A stretch of DNA of 64,000 bases from Chloroflexota bacterium (GTDB lineage Bacteria; Chloroflexota; Anaerolineae; Anaerolineales; Villigracilaceae), in assembly GCA_016235445.1 (NCBI GenBank), contig JACRLB010000030.1, positions 1-64,000 of the forward strand. Direction: 5' to 3'. The position numbers and the translations under genes were made by a program. Shown here one piece after another: positions 7,460 to 17,065 of this stretch. Within the stretch, counting starts at the first letter, position 1; the number at the start of each line of letters is the position of its first letter. Below the pieces are notes generated by a model that saw only the letters and a program-made list of their open reading frames with translations, was not told the DNA's origin and did not search any database.

Positions 7460-7673
7460 ACTTGATTTAAAAACTCATCGTACGCGAGAAATTAATTTAC
7501 TCACAAAAGCCTAATTTCAAATTAATACAAATTAGGACTATTTTTGTATAATTTATTCAAGGATTCGTTGCGGGGAAGTTTTGCCTGTTGACAGTAGTGT
7601 TTTGCTTTGGGCTTTTATGAATAAATTAGGCGGCCCGTCTTAACAATGCTGATAGACCAAAAGGAGAATAACC

Positions 7674-7910
7674 ATGTCCAAGCGAGTTGTAATTGCCGTG
7701 TTGATCAGCCTGGTTGTGATCGCGGCGGCGTTCACCAGTGTTCAGGCATTGGGTGTCCTGCGAAATGCGGGGTCAGATAACGTTGCTTCCATGTCCGTTG
7801 ATAATCGGGCATTGGGAAAAGCCAACATGCACGGGCTGGATTCGTACTTCTTCGATGATGGCACGGACTCAGGCCATGAGTGTGGCAAAGACCCAACTGT
7901 GGATTACTAA
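7674..7910 (+). CDS. Small secreted peptide of unknown function
   Basis: This 78-residue protein has a clear N-terminal signal sequence: Lys/Arg, then a hydrophobic stretch (VVIAVLISLVVIAAAF) and a likely Ala-containing cleavage site near residue 25. The mature part is only about 50 residues, acidic, with one Cys and an FFDDGTDSG segment. A strong ribosome binding site (AAAGGAGAA) precedes the ATG. No family is recognised. It stands alone between two terminator-like regions, so it is probably monocistronic. Precursor peptide or small surface protein are both open. Confidence 0.65.
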   Translation: MSKRVVIAVLISLVVIAAAFTSVQALGVLRNAGSDNVASMSVDNRALGKANMHGLDSYFFDDGTDSGHECGKDPTVDY

Positions 7911-8172
7911 CCCACCATAGAGATTGTTTCTTAACTTTTTTTGGGACACGGACAACACGGATTAGACTGAAGTTTACGGAAAAACCGCCGCTCTTTTTCG
8001 TGTGTTCCGTCACAACGTGCCCGTAATCCATGTACAAAAAGAAAGCGATAAGCACTTAAGAAACACTCTCTTAAGCCCAGACGAATTTCCTGCTGAAAAA
8101 TTTAACGCCAAGCCGCCTGAACAAAGATGTAAGGTAATCATTGTCGCCCTTTCGTTTTGAAAGGGGAAGTCA
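7911..8172. other. Non-coding spacer with long imperfect inverted repeat
   Basis: GTTTCTTAA near 7925 faces TTAAGAAAC near 8053, and the intervening arms (ACACGGACAACACGGATTA against a CCGT...CGTGCCCGTAATCC arm) also partly pair. It could be a terminator or a decayed mobile repeat. No gene seen. Confidence 0.5.
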
Positions 8173-8178
8173 TATAAT
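8173..8178 (+). promoter_or_regulatory. -10 box with likely leaderless start
   Basis: TATAAT ends 6 bases before ATG 8185, so transcription would start at or beside the start codon. No Shine-Dalgarno fits this gap. Confidence 0.6.
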
Positions 8179-8184
8179 TCCAAT

Positions 8185-9246
8185 ATGGCAGAGCAGAACG
8201 GGAACGCCTTGCAACATGTGGAGCAACTCCTGCGTGAGGGCAAAAAGCAGGAGACGCTTCCTTTTCTGGCAGAGCATTTGCGGCAACAACCCAATTCGGC
8301 GCACGGCTGGTGGCTGCTTAGTTTTGCCCTCCCCGATGTGAAAAAAAAGATCGAATGCGTGGAGTGGGTTCTGCAAATTGACCCGAACTCAGCCCCTGCG
8401 CGCGCACGCCTCGAAAAGCTGAAAGGGAACGGGAATACTTCAGCTTTTGTTTCGCCTTTTGTGGAGGAGGCCGCGCCGCCAAGCCCTGCTCAACCTGCCA
8501 AACAAAAACAAAATGAACAGCCTGCCCCGCGCAGGAAAAAGAACAGCCGTATTTTTCAGTATGTTGCGCTGGGGGTGATGGGATGCCTGCTGGTGGGAGT
8601 TCTCGGCTTTGCCGCGGTGGTGATCGTGCAAAGCAGAGTCCCTGCCCAGCCGTTACAGCCTGTGTCTTTCACTGAAATTTCACTCCCTCCTACATGGACG
8701 CCAACCCCATCTGCCTCAGGCCTTGCCACTCAAACGCTTGTCTCGTTCGTTTCACTCCAGGCAACCCCCACTTTAACTGCAACGCCAACGAACGCTGTAC
8801 CCAGGTCTCAAATTGGCCCTGTTGTTGGGTCTTATGCCCCCGACTTCACCCTGCTCGATATCAATACAAATGAGATGACCAGCCTGAGCGATTACGAAGG
8901 CCAGGCAGTCATCGTCTATTTTTGGACGACCTGGTGCCCGTTCTGCGAAGCCCAAATGCCCACAGTGGAAATGCTGTATCAAAGATATAAAGATGAAGGG
9001 CTGGTCATCCTGGCGGTGGATGTGGGGGAGAGCGTGGCGTATGCGCTTGATTATCAGGCAGGTCATCCCATGTCCTACGCGATCCTGGATGATGCCGGGC
9101 GGGTGGCATCTTCGCAATATCTTGTGACGGCCTATCCCACATACTACTTTGTGGACCCCTCCGGCCTGATCTCTTATATTCAAATCGGCATTTTGGATTA
9201 TTGGGGGTTCGATGCAAAAGTGAAGACCATGCTCGGCCTGCCATAA
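8185..9246 (+). CDS. Membrane-anchored thioredoxin-like protein (TlpA/ResA type)
   Basis: This 353-residue protein has three parts. Residues 1-75 are helical and TPR-like (LLREGKKQETLPFLAEHL). A basic segment and one transmembrane helix follow near residues 120-145. After a Thr/Pro-rich linker comes a TlpA/AhpC-TSA type thioredoxin fold from about residue 212. The redox motif WCPFC has cysteines near 251 and 254. The thioredoxin part should lie outside the membrane and the N-terminal part in the cytoplasm. It probably reduces disulfides of exported proteins or serves cytochrome maturation (family knowledge); the exact partner is unknown. Confidence 0.85.
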   Translation: MAEQNGNALQHVEQLLREGKKQETLPFLAEHLRQQPNSAHGWWLLSFALPDVKKKIECVEWVLQIDPNSAPARARLEKLKGNGNTSAFVSPFVEEAAPPSPAQPAKQKQNEQPAPRRKKNSRIFQYVALGVMGCLLVGVLGFAAVVIVQSRVPAQPLQPVSFTEISLPPTWTPTPSASGLATQTLVSFVSLQATPTLTATPTNAVPRSQIGPVVGSYAPDFTLLDINTNEMTSLSDYEGQAVIVYFWTTWCPFCEAQMPTVEMLYQRYKDEGLVILAVDVGESVAYALDYQAGHPMSYAILDDAGRVASSQYLVTAYPTYYFVDPSGLISYIQIGILDYWGFDAKVKTMLGLP

Positions 9247-9296
9247 TCATATTGGTTCTTTACCGGGGGAAAGTTTGCCAATTTTGTAATTGCGTC

Positions 9297-9302
9297 TATA
9301 AT
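9297..9302 (+). promoter_or_regulatory. -10 box of the dnaG gene
   Basis: TATAAT ends 11 bases before ATG 9314 with no Shine-Dalgarno between, giving a very short or absent leader. Confidence 0.55.
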
Positions 9303-9313
9303 CCAAGCACCCT

Positions 9314-11233
9314 ATGTCTACATTAGATGAAATCAAATCCCGAATCGATATCGTCGACCTCGTCTCCGAGGCTGGCGTAAAACTGCGCCATGCGGGAAAG
9401 AACTACACGGGCTTTTGCCCCTTCCACGATAACAAGCATACGCCCGCCTTTGTGATCTGGCCCGAGTCAGGCACGTGGCGTTGCTTTGGTCAGTGCAACG
9501 AGGGCGGCGACATCTTCAAGTTCGTCATGAAGCGCGAGGGACTGGACTTCAAGGAAGCCATGCAAAAACTGGCCTTGCGCGCCGGCGTGGAAATAAAAGA
9601 ATACCAGCGCGAGACCCCACAGCAAAAGGAAGCCTACGAAAACCTCCGCAAATTGCTGGAAGATGCCGTCGTCTATTACCGCACCCAGCTTTTTGCGAAC
9701 AAGGATATTTTGACCTACCTCCGCGAAAAGCGCGGGCTGACAGACGCCTCCATCGAAACCTTTGGGCTGGGGTTTGCTCCGAGCGGCTACGACAACGCCT
9801 TGAAATATTTCACCCAACGCGGCTATTCGGGACAGGATTTAATTGATTGCGGGCTTCTCTCTGAACGCCAAGCTGACTCTGAGTCTCAATTCTCCAATCT
9901 CCAATCCCGCGTTTACGACAAATTCCGCAACCGCATCATGATTCCCATCCGCGATGAGAATGGGAAGATGGCAGGCTTCGGCGCAAGGATTGTGGACCCG
10001 AACGATATTCCGAAATTCCTAAATTCTCCCGAAACGCCGATCTTCTCCAAAGGTAGAATCCTCTACGGCTTGGACCGCGCCCGCAAACCCATCCGCGCCG
10101 CAGACCAGGCCGTGATCGTGGAAGGCTATCTCGATGTCATCGCCCTGCATCAGGCAGGCTACGAGAATGTTGTCTCGCCGATGGGCACAGCATTGACCGA
10201 AGACCAATTGCGCTTGCTCAAAAAATCTACGCGGCGGATTGTGCTGGCGCTCGACCCCGATGTGGCGGGTCAAAAAGCCGTACTGCGCGGGTTGGATGCC
10301 GCCCGTTCGGCGATGGATCGTGAAGGCGAATTCGGTTTCGATGCGCGCGGCTTATTAAAGAATGAAGCCCGCCTGCAAGCCGACTTGCGCGTTGCCACCA
10401 TGCCCGATGACCTCGACCCCGATGAGATCGTGGCGCGCGATAAAGAGGAATGGAAGAATCTCATCGAGAATGCCAAGCCCATCGTCACGCACGTGATGGA
10501 TTCGCTGGCGGCGGGGCAGGACCTGAACGACGCCAAGGTCAAGATTCAGATTGCCGCGCAGGTGCTTCCATTGATCGAAGACCTGCCCAATGCGCTGGAA
10601 CGAGACACGTACCGTCAGGCGCTCTCGAGAATGTTACGGGTGGATGAACGCTCCTTGATGGGCAGGCAGGTTCAGGGTCCGGTATTGAGGCGCAGGCCGC
10701 GGGAGGCCGCTCAAGGCCCACGGGAGGAAATGTCCACTGTGGCGGTCAACCCCAGGTTGAAAATCGAATCGTATTGCCTGGGTGTTTTATTCCGCAAGCC
10801 CGAGCTGTTATATCGTTTGGATAGAAAGTTGGAGGAGGCGGGCTTAAGCCCGCTGGCGGCGGAGGACTTCGAGTATACTGACCATCAGTTGTTGTTCGGC
10901 GTTTTGAGTTTGGCGGTACAGCAGGATGAAAAAGACCATCAAAATTTTCTGGTGAGCCATTTGCCCGAAGCGCTGGAAGGCCTTTCAAAGGAACTGCTCG
11001 CGCAAACCGAAAAAGCCGACACCCTGCAAGATAAACTGCTCGATGAATTGTTCTCGCGATTTTTAGACCTGCGCCGCGCACACGCCATGATCAATGTAAA
11101 TCAATTGCGCTTTTTGCAGGAGGATGAGCAACAGCAGGGCGGCGCAAATATAAAAACGTACCAGGAACAGGCCATTCAATTCACCCGCCTGCTGCATAGT
11201 TTGGATCAGGCAAAACGAAAGACAAGAAAATAG
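9314..11233 (+). CDS. dnaG: DNA primase
   Basis: This 639-residue primase makes RNA primers at the replication fork. The order is standard: N-terminal zinc-binding domain (residues 30-65), catalytic core with TOPRIM motifs near 265-350 (VIVEGYLDVIALHQ and LALDPDVAGQKA), and a C-terminal helicase-binding region. Zinc ligands appear as Cys35, His38, Cys57 and Cys61. The last pair has spacing CFGQC, one residue more than the usual CFGC. It precedes the primary sigma factor, part of the classical macromolecular synthesis gene order. The intergenic gap of 51 bases suggests cotranscription. Confidence 0.96.
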   Translation: MSTLDEIKSRIDIVDLVSEAGVKLRHAGKNYTGFCPFHDNKHTPAFVIWPESGTWRCFGQCNEGGDIFKFVMKREGLDFKEAMQKLALRAGVEIKEYQRETPQQKEAYENLRKLLEDAVVYYRTQLFANKDILTYLREKRGLTDASIETFGLGFAPSGYDNALKYFTQRGYSGQDLIDCGLLSERQADSESQFSNLQSRVYDKFRNRIMIPIRDENGKMAGFGARIVDPNDIPKFLNSPETPIFSKGRILYGLDRARKPIRAADQAVIVEGYLDVIALHQAGYENVVSPMGTALTEDQLRLLKKSTRRIVLALDPDVAGQKAVLRGLDAARSAMDREGEFGFDARGLLKNEARLQADLRVATMPDDLDPDEIVARDKEEWKNLIENAKPIVTHVMDSLAAGQDLNDAKVKIQIAAQVLPLIEDLPNALERDTYRQALSRMLRVDERSLMGRQVQGPVLRRRPREAAQGPREEMSTVAVNPRLKIESYCLGVLFRKPELLYRLDRKLEEAGLSPLAAEDFEYTDHQLLFGVLSLAVQQDEKDHQNFLVSHLPEALEGLSKELLAQTEKADTLQDKLLDELFSRFLDLRRAHAMINVNQLRFLQEDEQQQGGANIKTYQEQAIQFTRLLHSLDQAKRKTRK

Positions 11234-11284
11234 TTGAGCCGCTTTCTGGTTTGAAATTGATAACTTTTTTTGGGAAAGGAACCA

Positions 11285-12883
11285 ATGCCCGCGAAAAGCA
11301 AACCGAAGACCCCGCCGAATGTGAAAACGGAAAAAGCTGTTCGGAAAATAAAACCGCAGGAAGCGCCGCTCTCGGTGGAGTTGGTTTTGGAATCCCTGGT
11401 TGAAGAAAACAATCACTCGATTATGGAGGATGCCATCGAGCCTGATGAATCTTTACTTGCCCAGCAGGAGGAAGAACTCGACGACTCTCTGCCTGTGCAT
11501 TCGCATGAAGTTGTGGCTGAACTTTCGGAAGACCCTGTGCGCTTGTACCTGCGCGAGATCGGGCTTGTCAAACTTCTTGGCTCCGACAGCGAGTTTCGGC
11601 TTGCCACCATCATCGAAGCGGATCGCTTGATCGGCACGCTTCGCAAAATGAAACAGCGCAAAGGGGTTTCGCTTTCCGCCTCCATTTATCATTCGCTCAT
11701 CTCGGATATTCTCACCTCGTGGGATCGTCTCATCGAAGATGCCGAGCGCATCGAACATGAACTTCCAGACCTGGCCTTGCTGGTCGCTGAATCCCAGTCG
11801 CTTCACGCGGGCTGGGAATTTGATTCCCCCTCCTACCTGCGCGCTTATCTGGATAACGGCCATTGGGGCGTTGACCATCTTTGGGATAACCTCGCCCGAC
11901 ATGCCTACTCGGTCTTTCTCAGCCTCTACCTGCTTCCGTTTAAATATGCAGAGTGGCTGCTGACGCATGTCCGCGAACAGCGTGTCTTCCCGTTACAGCG
12001 CACCATGTACCGCAATCTCCCCTCCGAAGATGAACTGCTCGCCGAAATGGACTCGGTCCACTCCCGCGCTGTGGATGCGAACCAGGCGCTCATCCGCGCG
12101 AATTTGCGTTTGGTGGTGAGCGTTGCCAAGCGTTATCTTGGGCGCGGCATTTCATTTTTGGATTTGATTCAAGAAGGCAACATGGGGTTACTGCGCGCCA
12201 TCGGCAAGTTTGACCCGCGGCGTGGATTCAAATTCAGCACCTATGCCACCTGGTGGATTCGCCAGTCCATCAACCGTTCCATTGCCGAGCAGGCGCGCAC
12301 GATCCGCATCCCTGTGCATTTGTTCGAGTCCATCTCACGGATTTTGCGCGCACAGCGGCATCTCACGCAGGTGTTGGGACGTGAGCCAAATAATGAAGAG
12401 CTGGCGCTGGAAGTGGGCTATCTTTCCGCGGCGGATGTGCAGGCGGTTATGCGCGCCCACGCCGAGGAACAGCCGATCAGCCTGGATATTCAACAAAGGC
12501 TGGATATGGCTTCGCAGAAGATTCATCGCGTACTGCGCTCTGCCGAGGAACCCGTCTCGCTGGAAGGTCCCGTAGGCGATGAAGATTCAAGCACGCTGGG
12601 CGATTTCATCGAAGACGAAGACGCGCCCTCTCCAATGGATGCCGCCGCGCGTGAGATGCTGCGTGAGCAGGTACAGCACGCGCTTGCCTCGCTTTCGGAA
12701 CGCGAGCGCGAAGTGCTCGAATTACGCTTCGGCTTGAAAGATGGCAGGGAACACACCCTCGAAGAAGTGAGCCGCTATTTCGACGTCACCCGCGAGCGCA
12801 TCCGTCAGATCGAGGCCAAGGCATTGCGGAAACTACGTCACCCCGCGCGGAGCAGGGAGCTGAGGGATTATTTGGGAGATTGA
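11285..12883 (+). CDS. rpoD: Primary RNA polymerase sigma factor (sigma-70, RpoD/SigA)
   Basis: This 532-residue protein is a group 1 sigma factor. Residues 1-80 are a basic then acidic region-1.1-like segment. Region 1.2 is near [11 protein letters not shown]. Region 2 contains [16 protein letters not shown] and [14 protein letters not shown]. Region 3 follows. Region 4 ends with [16 protein letters not shown], the -35 binding helix. ATG 11285 is chosen over an upstream alternative because AAAGGA lies 6 bases before it. It follows dnaG. The ideal TATAAT boxes seen in this window fit its expected specificity. Confidence 0.95.
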   Translation: MPAKSKPKTPPNVKTEKAVRKIKPQEAPLSVELVLESLVEENNHSIMEDAIEPDESLLAQQEEELDDSLPVHSHEVVAELSEDPVRLYLREIGLVKLLGSDSEFRLATIIEADRLIGTLRKMKQRKGVSLSASIYHSLISDILTSWDRLIEDAERIEHELPDLALLVAESQSLHAGWEFDSPSYLRAYLDNGHWGVDHLWDNLARHAYSVFLSLYLLPFKYAEWLLTHVREQRVFPLQRTMYRNLPSEDELLAEMDSVHSRAVDANQALIRANLRLVVSVAKRYLGRGISFLDLIQEGNMGLLRAIGKFDPRRGFKFSTYATWWIRQSINRSIAEQARTIRIPVHLFESISRILRAQRHLTQVLGREPNNEELALEVGYLSAADVQAVMRAHAEEQPISLDIQQRLDMASQKIHRVLRSAEEPVSLEGPVGDEDSSTLGDFIEDEDAPSPMDAAAREMLREQVQHALASLSEREREVLELRFGLKDGREHTLEEVSRYFDVTRERIRQIEAKALRKLRHPARSRELRDYLGD

Positions 12884-12890
12884 AGATTTC

Positions 12891-12928
12891 AAGTGACAGT
12901 CACCTTTAAGGTGACTGTCACTTTTTTT
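12891..12928 (+). terminator. Intrinsic terminator after rpoD
   Basis: A perfect palindrome, AAGTGACAGTCACCTT facing its complement around TA, is followed by seven T. A related palindrome with the core AGTGACAGTCACT occurs at 31853-31881. Confidence 0.9.
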
Positions 12929-13022
12929 ATTTATACTGAATTCGATTACATTGAGCTCATCATGACAAATATCATCAATTTTGTGAAATGTGGCACTTTT
13001 TCTAGCCTGCCAAAATCTCTTG

Positions 13023-13031
13023 TGATATACT
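13023..13031 (+). promoter_or_regulatory. Extended -10 promoter of the nuo operon
   Basis: TG-A-TATACT forms an extended -10 element 44 bases before nuoA. No clear -35 is seen. The 12929-13022 stretch is AT-rich and holds no gene. Confidence 0.5.
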
Positions 13032-13074
13032 TTGCCGAACGTGCCAGATTTCACGCATCAATGAGGTGTTAAAC

Positions 13075-13421
13075 ATGTTGGTGGAATATATTGCCATCGC
13101 GGTCATGATCGCGGTAGCCACTTTGATCGCTTTTATTGCAATTGGGATGGGGGAGTTGTTCGGACCGAAGAAAAAATCAGCAGCAAAAGACATGCCGTAC
13201 GAATCAGGCATGAACCCATACGGCGAAGGGACGCGGCGCATGCCTGTCCGCTTCTATTTGATTGCCGTGTTGTTCATCCTTTTCGATATCGAAGTGGTGT
13301 TCTTTTTGCCATGGGCGATTGCCTTCCGCAAGCTGGGACTCTTTGGCCTGGCTGAAATGGTGGTCTTTATCGTCATCCTGCTTATCGGTTATGTGTATGC
13401 CTGGAAAAAAGGAGCGCTTGA

Positions 13422-13431
<10 letters not shown>
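13075..13431 (+). CDS. nuoA: NADH-quinone oxidoreductase subunit A
   Basis: This 118-residue membrane subunit of complex I has three transmembrane helices. It contains the NuoA loop motif [20 protein letters not shown] that links the membrane and peripheral arms. ATG 13075 is preferred over an upstream GTG because GAGGTG lies 5 bases before it. It opens the operon, and its end overlaps nuoB by 10 bases, indicating translational coupling. Confidence 0.95.
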
Positions 13432-13910
<479 letters not shown>

Positions 13911-13916
13911 ATAACG

Positions 13917-14017
13917 CTCCCTCACCCTAGCCCTCTACCCTACGGGCACGATGTCTCGAAGGGAGAGGGGACTCCCTTCCCCCGCAAAGCGGAGGGGAAG
14001 GGTTGGGGATGAGGGCG
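13917..14017. repeat. GC-rich inverted-repeat element, copy C (nuoB-nuoC spacer)
   Basis: Starts CCCTCACCCTAGCCCTCT and ends with a GGGGATGAGGG arm. It matches the reverse orientation of the elements at 29002 and 45965, with extra bases in the first arm. It begins 7 bases after the nuoB stop and fills nearly the whole spacer. Strong hairpins are expected in the operon transcript. Confidence 0.8.
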
Positions 14018-14027
14018 TGGAGTGACT

Positions 14028-14540
14028 ATGGATAAAAAACTCGAACCAATCGTAAAAGCAGTGCAGGCCAAATTTGGCGCAACTCTCGAAGAATTTCGCG
14101 ATGAAGTGCATCTGTTCGTGAAGCCCGAGCAGATCGTGGAGGCGTTGACTCTTTTGCGCGATGAACAAAATTTTGAATTACTCTCGGCGTTAACCGCGGT
14201 GGATTATTATCCTCAGGAGACGCCGCGTTTTCATGTCATCTACCAGCTTACGTCCATTGCGAAGAATCTGTCGGTGCAGGTCAGAGTCCCAGTAAACGGG
14301 AACAGCCCAAAGGTACAGACTGCGACGCGGGTTTTTGAATCCGCAAATTGGCGCGAGCGGGAACTGCTCGATATGTTCGGCATCGAGATCGAAGGTCATC
14401 CTGACCCGCGCCGCATTTTGATGCCCGAAGGGACGGAGGGGCACCCGCTCCGAAAAGATTTTCCGCTTGGCTATGAAGAACCGCAGTTCACTTTTAACTT
14501 CGATGAGATCGACCTGCGCAAGCCGTACGCAAAGGAATAA
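14028..14540 (+). CDS. nuoC: NADH-quinone oxidoreductase subunit C
   Basis: This 170-residue peripheral subunit has the 30-kDa signature (ANWRERELLDMFGIEIEGHP, then PLRKDFPLGYEEPQF). ATG 14028 has GGAG 5 bases upstream and is chosen over a GTG at 14022. It is not fused to NuoD, unlike in some enterobacteria. NuoD begins 2 bases after its stop, so the pair is tightly coupled. Confidence 0.95.
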   Translation: MDKKLEPIVKAVQAKFGATLEEFRDEVHLFVKPEQIVEALTLLRDEQNFELLSALTAVDYYPQETPRFHVIYQLTSIAKNLSVQVRVPVNGNSPKVQTATRVFESANWRERELLDMFGIEIEGHPDPRRILMPEGTEGHPLRKDFPLGYEEPQFTFNFDEIDLRKPYAKE

Positions 14541-14542
14541 TT

Positions 14543-15772
14543 ATGGCACAGCTTGAAGAAGTCAGTATTGAGCAATTCAAACACCTAGTTTCCGAGCGGG
14601 CGTTGACGGGCGAGACCATGCTGTTGAACATGGGGCCTCAGCATCCGTCTACGCATGGGGTGTTGCGTTTGCTGTTGGAGTTGGACGGCGAGATCGTTGT
14701 CAACTGCATTCCCGATATCGGTTATTTGCACACGGGCATCGAAAAGAACATGGAAGCCAAGACCTACCAAAAGGCCGAAGTGATGACCGACCGCCTCGAT
14801 TACATGAATACGATGGGCAATAACCTTGCGTATGTGATGGCGGTGGAGAAACTAGTGGATGTGGATGTGCCACCGCGCGCGCAGGCTTTGCGCGTGATTC
14901 TCGTCGAGTTACAGCGCATCGCTTCGCATCTCGTCTGGCTTGGCACGTCGGGGCTCGATCTTGGCGCGATGTCGATGTTCCTGTATTGTTTCCGCGAGCG
15001 CGAACAGATCCTCGATATTTTCGAACTGGTTTCAGGCCAGCGCATGATGACGACCTACATCCGCCCGGGCGGTGTGTGGCGCGATGTGCCTGTTGAGTTT
15101 GAAAAAGCAGTGCGCGATTTTCTCAAGACATTTCCGAAGCGGGTGGATGAATACGAAACCTTGTTGACGAAGAACCCGCTCTTTATTGACCGTATGGTTG
15201 CCATCGGCCACCTGAGCAAAGAGACGGCTCTTTCCTACGGGGTAACTGGTCCTACACTACGGGCATCGGGCGTCGATTGGGATTTGCGCAAGGCGCGTCC
15301 GTATTGCGGGTATGAGCAATATGATTTCAACGTGCCTGTCTTGCACGAAGGCGACACGTATGCGCGTTACCTTGTCCGCATTCAGGAATTTCGCGAATCA
15401 TTGAAGATCGTGGAGCAGGCAATGAATAGATTGCCGCTGGGGCCGGTGCGTTCTGAGAATCGCAAATTCGTTCCGCCGCCGCGTTCAGAGATCGGCGTGA
15501 GCATGGAGTCGCTCATCCATCACTTCAAGTTGTGGACGGAAGGCTTTCCTGCGCCGAAGGCATCCATTTACAGCGCCATCGAATCGCCGCGCGGTGAGCA
15601 GGGTGTTTTTCTGGAAGGGGACGGCGGGCCAAAGCCTTTGCGTGTTCACTTGCGCACTCCCTCTTTTGATAACCTTGCTGTGGTTCCCCAGATCGTAAAG
15701 GGGCATTTGGTGGCAGATCTGGTTGCCATCCTGGCTTCCATTGACATCGTCCTCGGAGATATTGACAGATGA
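14543..15772 (+). CDS. nuoD: NADH-quinone oxidoreductase subunit D
   Basis: This 409-residue 49-kDa subunit, related to the [NiFe]-hydrogenase large subunit, lines the quinone-binding site with NuoB. Family motifs are present: MGPQHPSTHGVLRLLLELDG at the N terminus, GYLHTGIEKNME, and DIVLGDIDR at the end. The length is normal. AAGGAA precedes the start. The gene ends 6 bases before another repeat element (15779). Confidence 0.97.
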   Translation: MAQLEEVSIEQFKHLVSERALTGETMLLNMGPQHPSTHGVLRLLLELDGEIVVNCIPDIGYLHTGIEKNMEAKTYQKAEVMTDRLDYMNTMGNNLAYVMAVEKLVDVDVPPRAQALRVILVELQRIASHLVWLGTSGLDLGAMSMFLYCFREREQILDIFELVSGQRMMTTYIRPGGVWRDVPVEFEKAVRDFLKTFPKRVDEYETLLTKNPLFIDRMVAIGHLSKETALSYGVTGPTLRASGVDWDLRKARPYCGYEQYDFNVPVLHEGDTYARYLVRIQEFRESLKIVEQAMNRLPLGPVRSENRKFVPPPRSEIGVSMESLIHHFKLWTEGFPAPKASIYSAIESPRGEQGVFLEGDGGPKPLRVHLRTPSFDNLAVVPQIVKGHLVADLVAILASIDIVLGDIDR

Positions 15773-15778
15773 GCCTTC

Positions 15779-15829
15779 CCTCACCCCAACCCCTCTCCCT
15801 CAGGGAAAGGGGCAGGGGGTGAGGGAAGA
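15779..15829. repeat. GC-rich inverted-repeat element, copy D (nuoD-nuoE spacer)
   Basis: A short version of the CCCTCACCC...GGGTGAGGG family, with a CCCTCTCCCT arm facing AGGGAAAGGGG. It starts 7 bases after the nuoD stop. Confidence 0.75.
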
Positions 15830-15841
15830 TAATGAGGTTTT

Positions 15842-16336
15842 ATGTTATTGAATAAGTACCCGAAGGAAGTAAAACAAATATTATCCAAGTATCCGCCGGA
15901 GCATAAACGCTCGGCGGTGATGCCGCTTTTGTACCTTGCCCAACGCGAGGAAGGTTTCATCACCAAATCTGCCATGCAGGATATCGCGCAGATGCTGGAG
16001 ATCACCGAAACTGAAGTCGCTTCCATCGTCGGTTTTTACTCGTTGTACCACGATGAAAAGGCTGGCAAATACCGAATGCAAGTCTGCACCGACCTGCCCT
16101 GTGCCTTGCGCGGCGCGGATGAATTTCTGAATAACCTGTGCGGTAATCTTGGCATCAAGGTCGGTGAAACCACGGCTGACGGCCTCGTCACTCTCGAAGG
16201 TGTGATGTGCCTGGCCGCCTGTGACAAAGCTCCCATGTTTCAAACGCAGGGACCTGACGGCATCGAATATCACGAGTTGATGACGGTGGATCGCACGATG
16301 GAATTGATCGAGGCGTTGAAGAAGGGTAATTCGTGA
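15842..16336 (+). CDS. nuoE: NADH-quinone oxidoreductase subunit E ([2Fe-2S])
   Basis: This 164-residue thioredoxin-like ferredoxin subunit of the NADH-dehydrogenase module holds cluster N1a. Ligands are in CTDLPC (Cys-x4-Cys) and CLAAC (Cys-x3-Cys). The last codons (KKGNS, stop) run into a heptad-like repeat that continues downstream, so the C terminus seems to be repeat-derived. A HEPN/MNT pair separates it from nuoF, which normally follows directly. Confidence 0.95.
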   Translation: MLLNKYPKEVKQILSKYPPEHKRSAVMPLLYLAQREEGFITKSAMQDIAQMLEITETEVASIVGFYSLYHDEKAGKYRMQVCTDLPCALRGADEFLNNLCGNLGIKVGETTADGLVTLEGVMCLAACDKAPMFQTQGPDGIEYHELMTVDRTMELIEALKKGNS

Positions 16337-16353
16337 TTGGTACTTCGTAAAAT
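16325..16353. repeat. Heptad repeat patch at nuoE end
   Basis: GTAATTC, GTGATTG, GTACTTC and GTAAAAT follow one another in 7-base register, beginning inside the last nuoE codons and ending just before the HEPN gene. Confidence 0.6.
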
Positions 16354-16370
16354 GCGAAGCGAAGATAGCA

Positions 16371-16706
16371 ATGATTGACGTGAAGAAATTGGTCTCCCAT
16401 TGGCGTAGCGGAGCATTATCCTCGTGGGACGATGCCATGTATTTGCTTGAAGGCAAACGTGTCATGTTGGGTATGTTCGCAATCCATCTTGCGTTGGAGA
16501 AAGCGATCAAGGCTCATGTCATAAAGCATACAGGAAATTTGCCGCCGAAAATTCATAATTTAATTCGATTGACGGAAGTGGCAAACCTGGATGTAAACGT
16601 TGAGCACAGAAAAGTACTTGCAGAGATCAACGATTTCAATATTGAAGGCCGCTACTCGGATGACTTGTTATCGCCTATTTCGCTAAAAGAGGCAAAGGTT
16701 ATGTAA
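16371..16706 (+). CDS. HEPN-domain protein, probably frameshifted
   Basis: This 111-residue open frame has a HEPN fold signature: an early basic helix (HWRSGALSSWDDAMYLLEGK), a central helix ALEKAIKAHVIKHTG, and NIEGRYSDD near the end. HEPN proteins pair with MNT nucleotidyltransferases as TA modules; many are RNases. The frame ends early at 16704-16706. One extra base before 16701 would continue it as YVNRAKGTLEWLINLL with a stop at 16748-16750, the expected C-terminal helix, overlapping the MNT start by 22 bases. The gene therefore appears to have lost one base, by true mutation or assembly error. Confidence 0.78.
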   Translation: MIDVKKLVSHWRSGALSSWDDAMYLLEGKRVMLGMFAIHLALEKAIKAHVIKHTGNLPPKIHNLIRLTEVANLDVNVEHRKVLAEINDFNIEGRYSDDLLSPISLKEAKVM

Positions 16707-16728
16707 ACCGCGCAAAAGGAACGCTTGA

Positions 16729-17058
16729 ATGGTTAATAAATCTGTTGTAAAAATTGTCAGAAAATATTTGCACGCTGTATCTGATCAGGGTATTCCTGTG
16801 AAGATTGGCGTGGTATTCGGCTCTTCCGCAACAGGGAAAATGGGCAAATGGAGCGATATAGACCTGCTTGTCATCTCTTCCCGTTTTGATAGAAAACGCA
16901 AACGGAAGGATATTGATCTTTTATGGCACATTGCCGCCGATGTGGACAGCCGCATTGAGCCTATTGCAGTTGGCGAAAAACAATATAAAGAAAATAATAG
17001 CAGTTGGATACTTGAAGTTGCCCGCCGTGAAGGGCAAATTATTCCCCTGGCAGAATAA
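16729..17058 (+). CDS. MNT-domain nucleotidyltransferase (HEPN partner)
   Basis: This 109-residue minimal nucleotidyltransferase has GSSATGKMGKWSDIDLLV, which carries the Gly-Ser motif and the Asp-x-Asp metal pair. In studied HEPN/MNT modules the MNT partner neutralises the HEPN toxin, in some cases by adenylylating it. It follows the HEPN frame and ends 7 bases before nuoF. The module is thus embedded in the complex I operon and probably transcribed with it. Its coding sequence is more AT-rich than the nuo genes, suggesting transfer. Confidence 0.82.
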   Translation: MVNKSVVKIVRKYLHAVSDQGIPVKIGVVFGSSATGKMGKWSDIDLLVISSRFDRKRKRKDIDLLWHIAADVDSRIEPIAVGEKQYKENNSSWILEVARREGQIIPLAE

Positions 17059-17065
17059 GAGACCT

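Noticed and set aside
16868-17065. N-terminal extension of nuoF into the MNT gene
   Set aside because: The extra 66 residues overlap the MNT gene and are not NuoF-like; ATG 17066 gives the standard N terminus.
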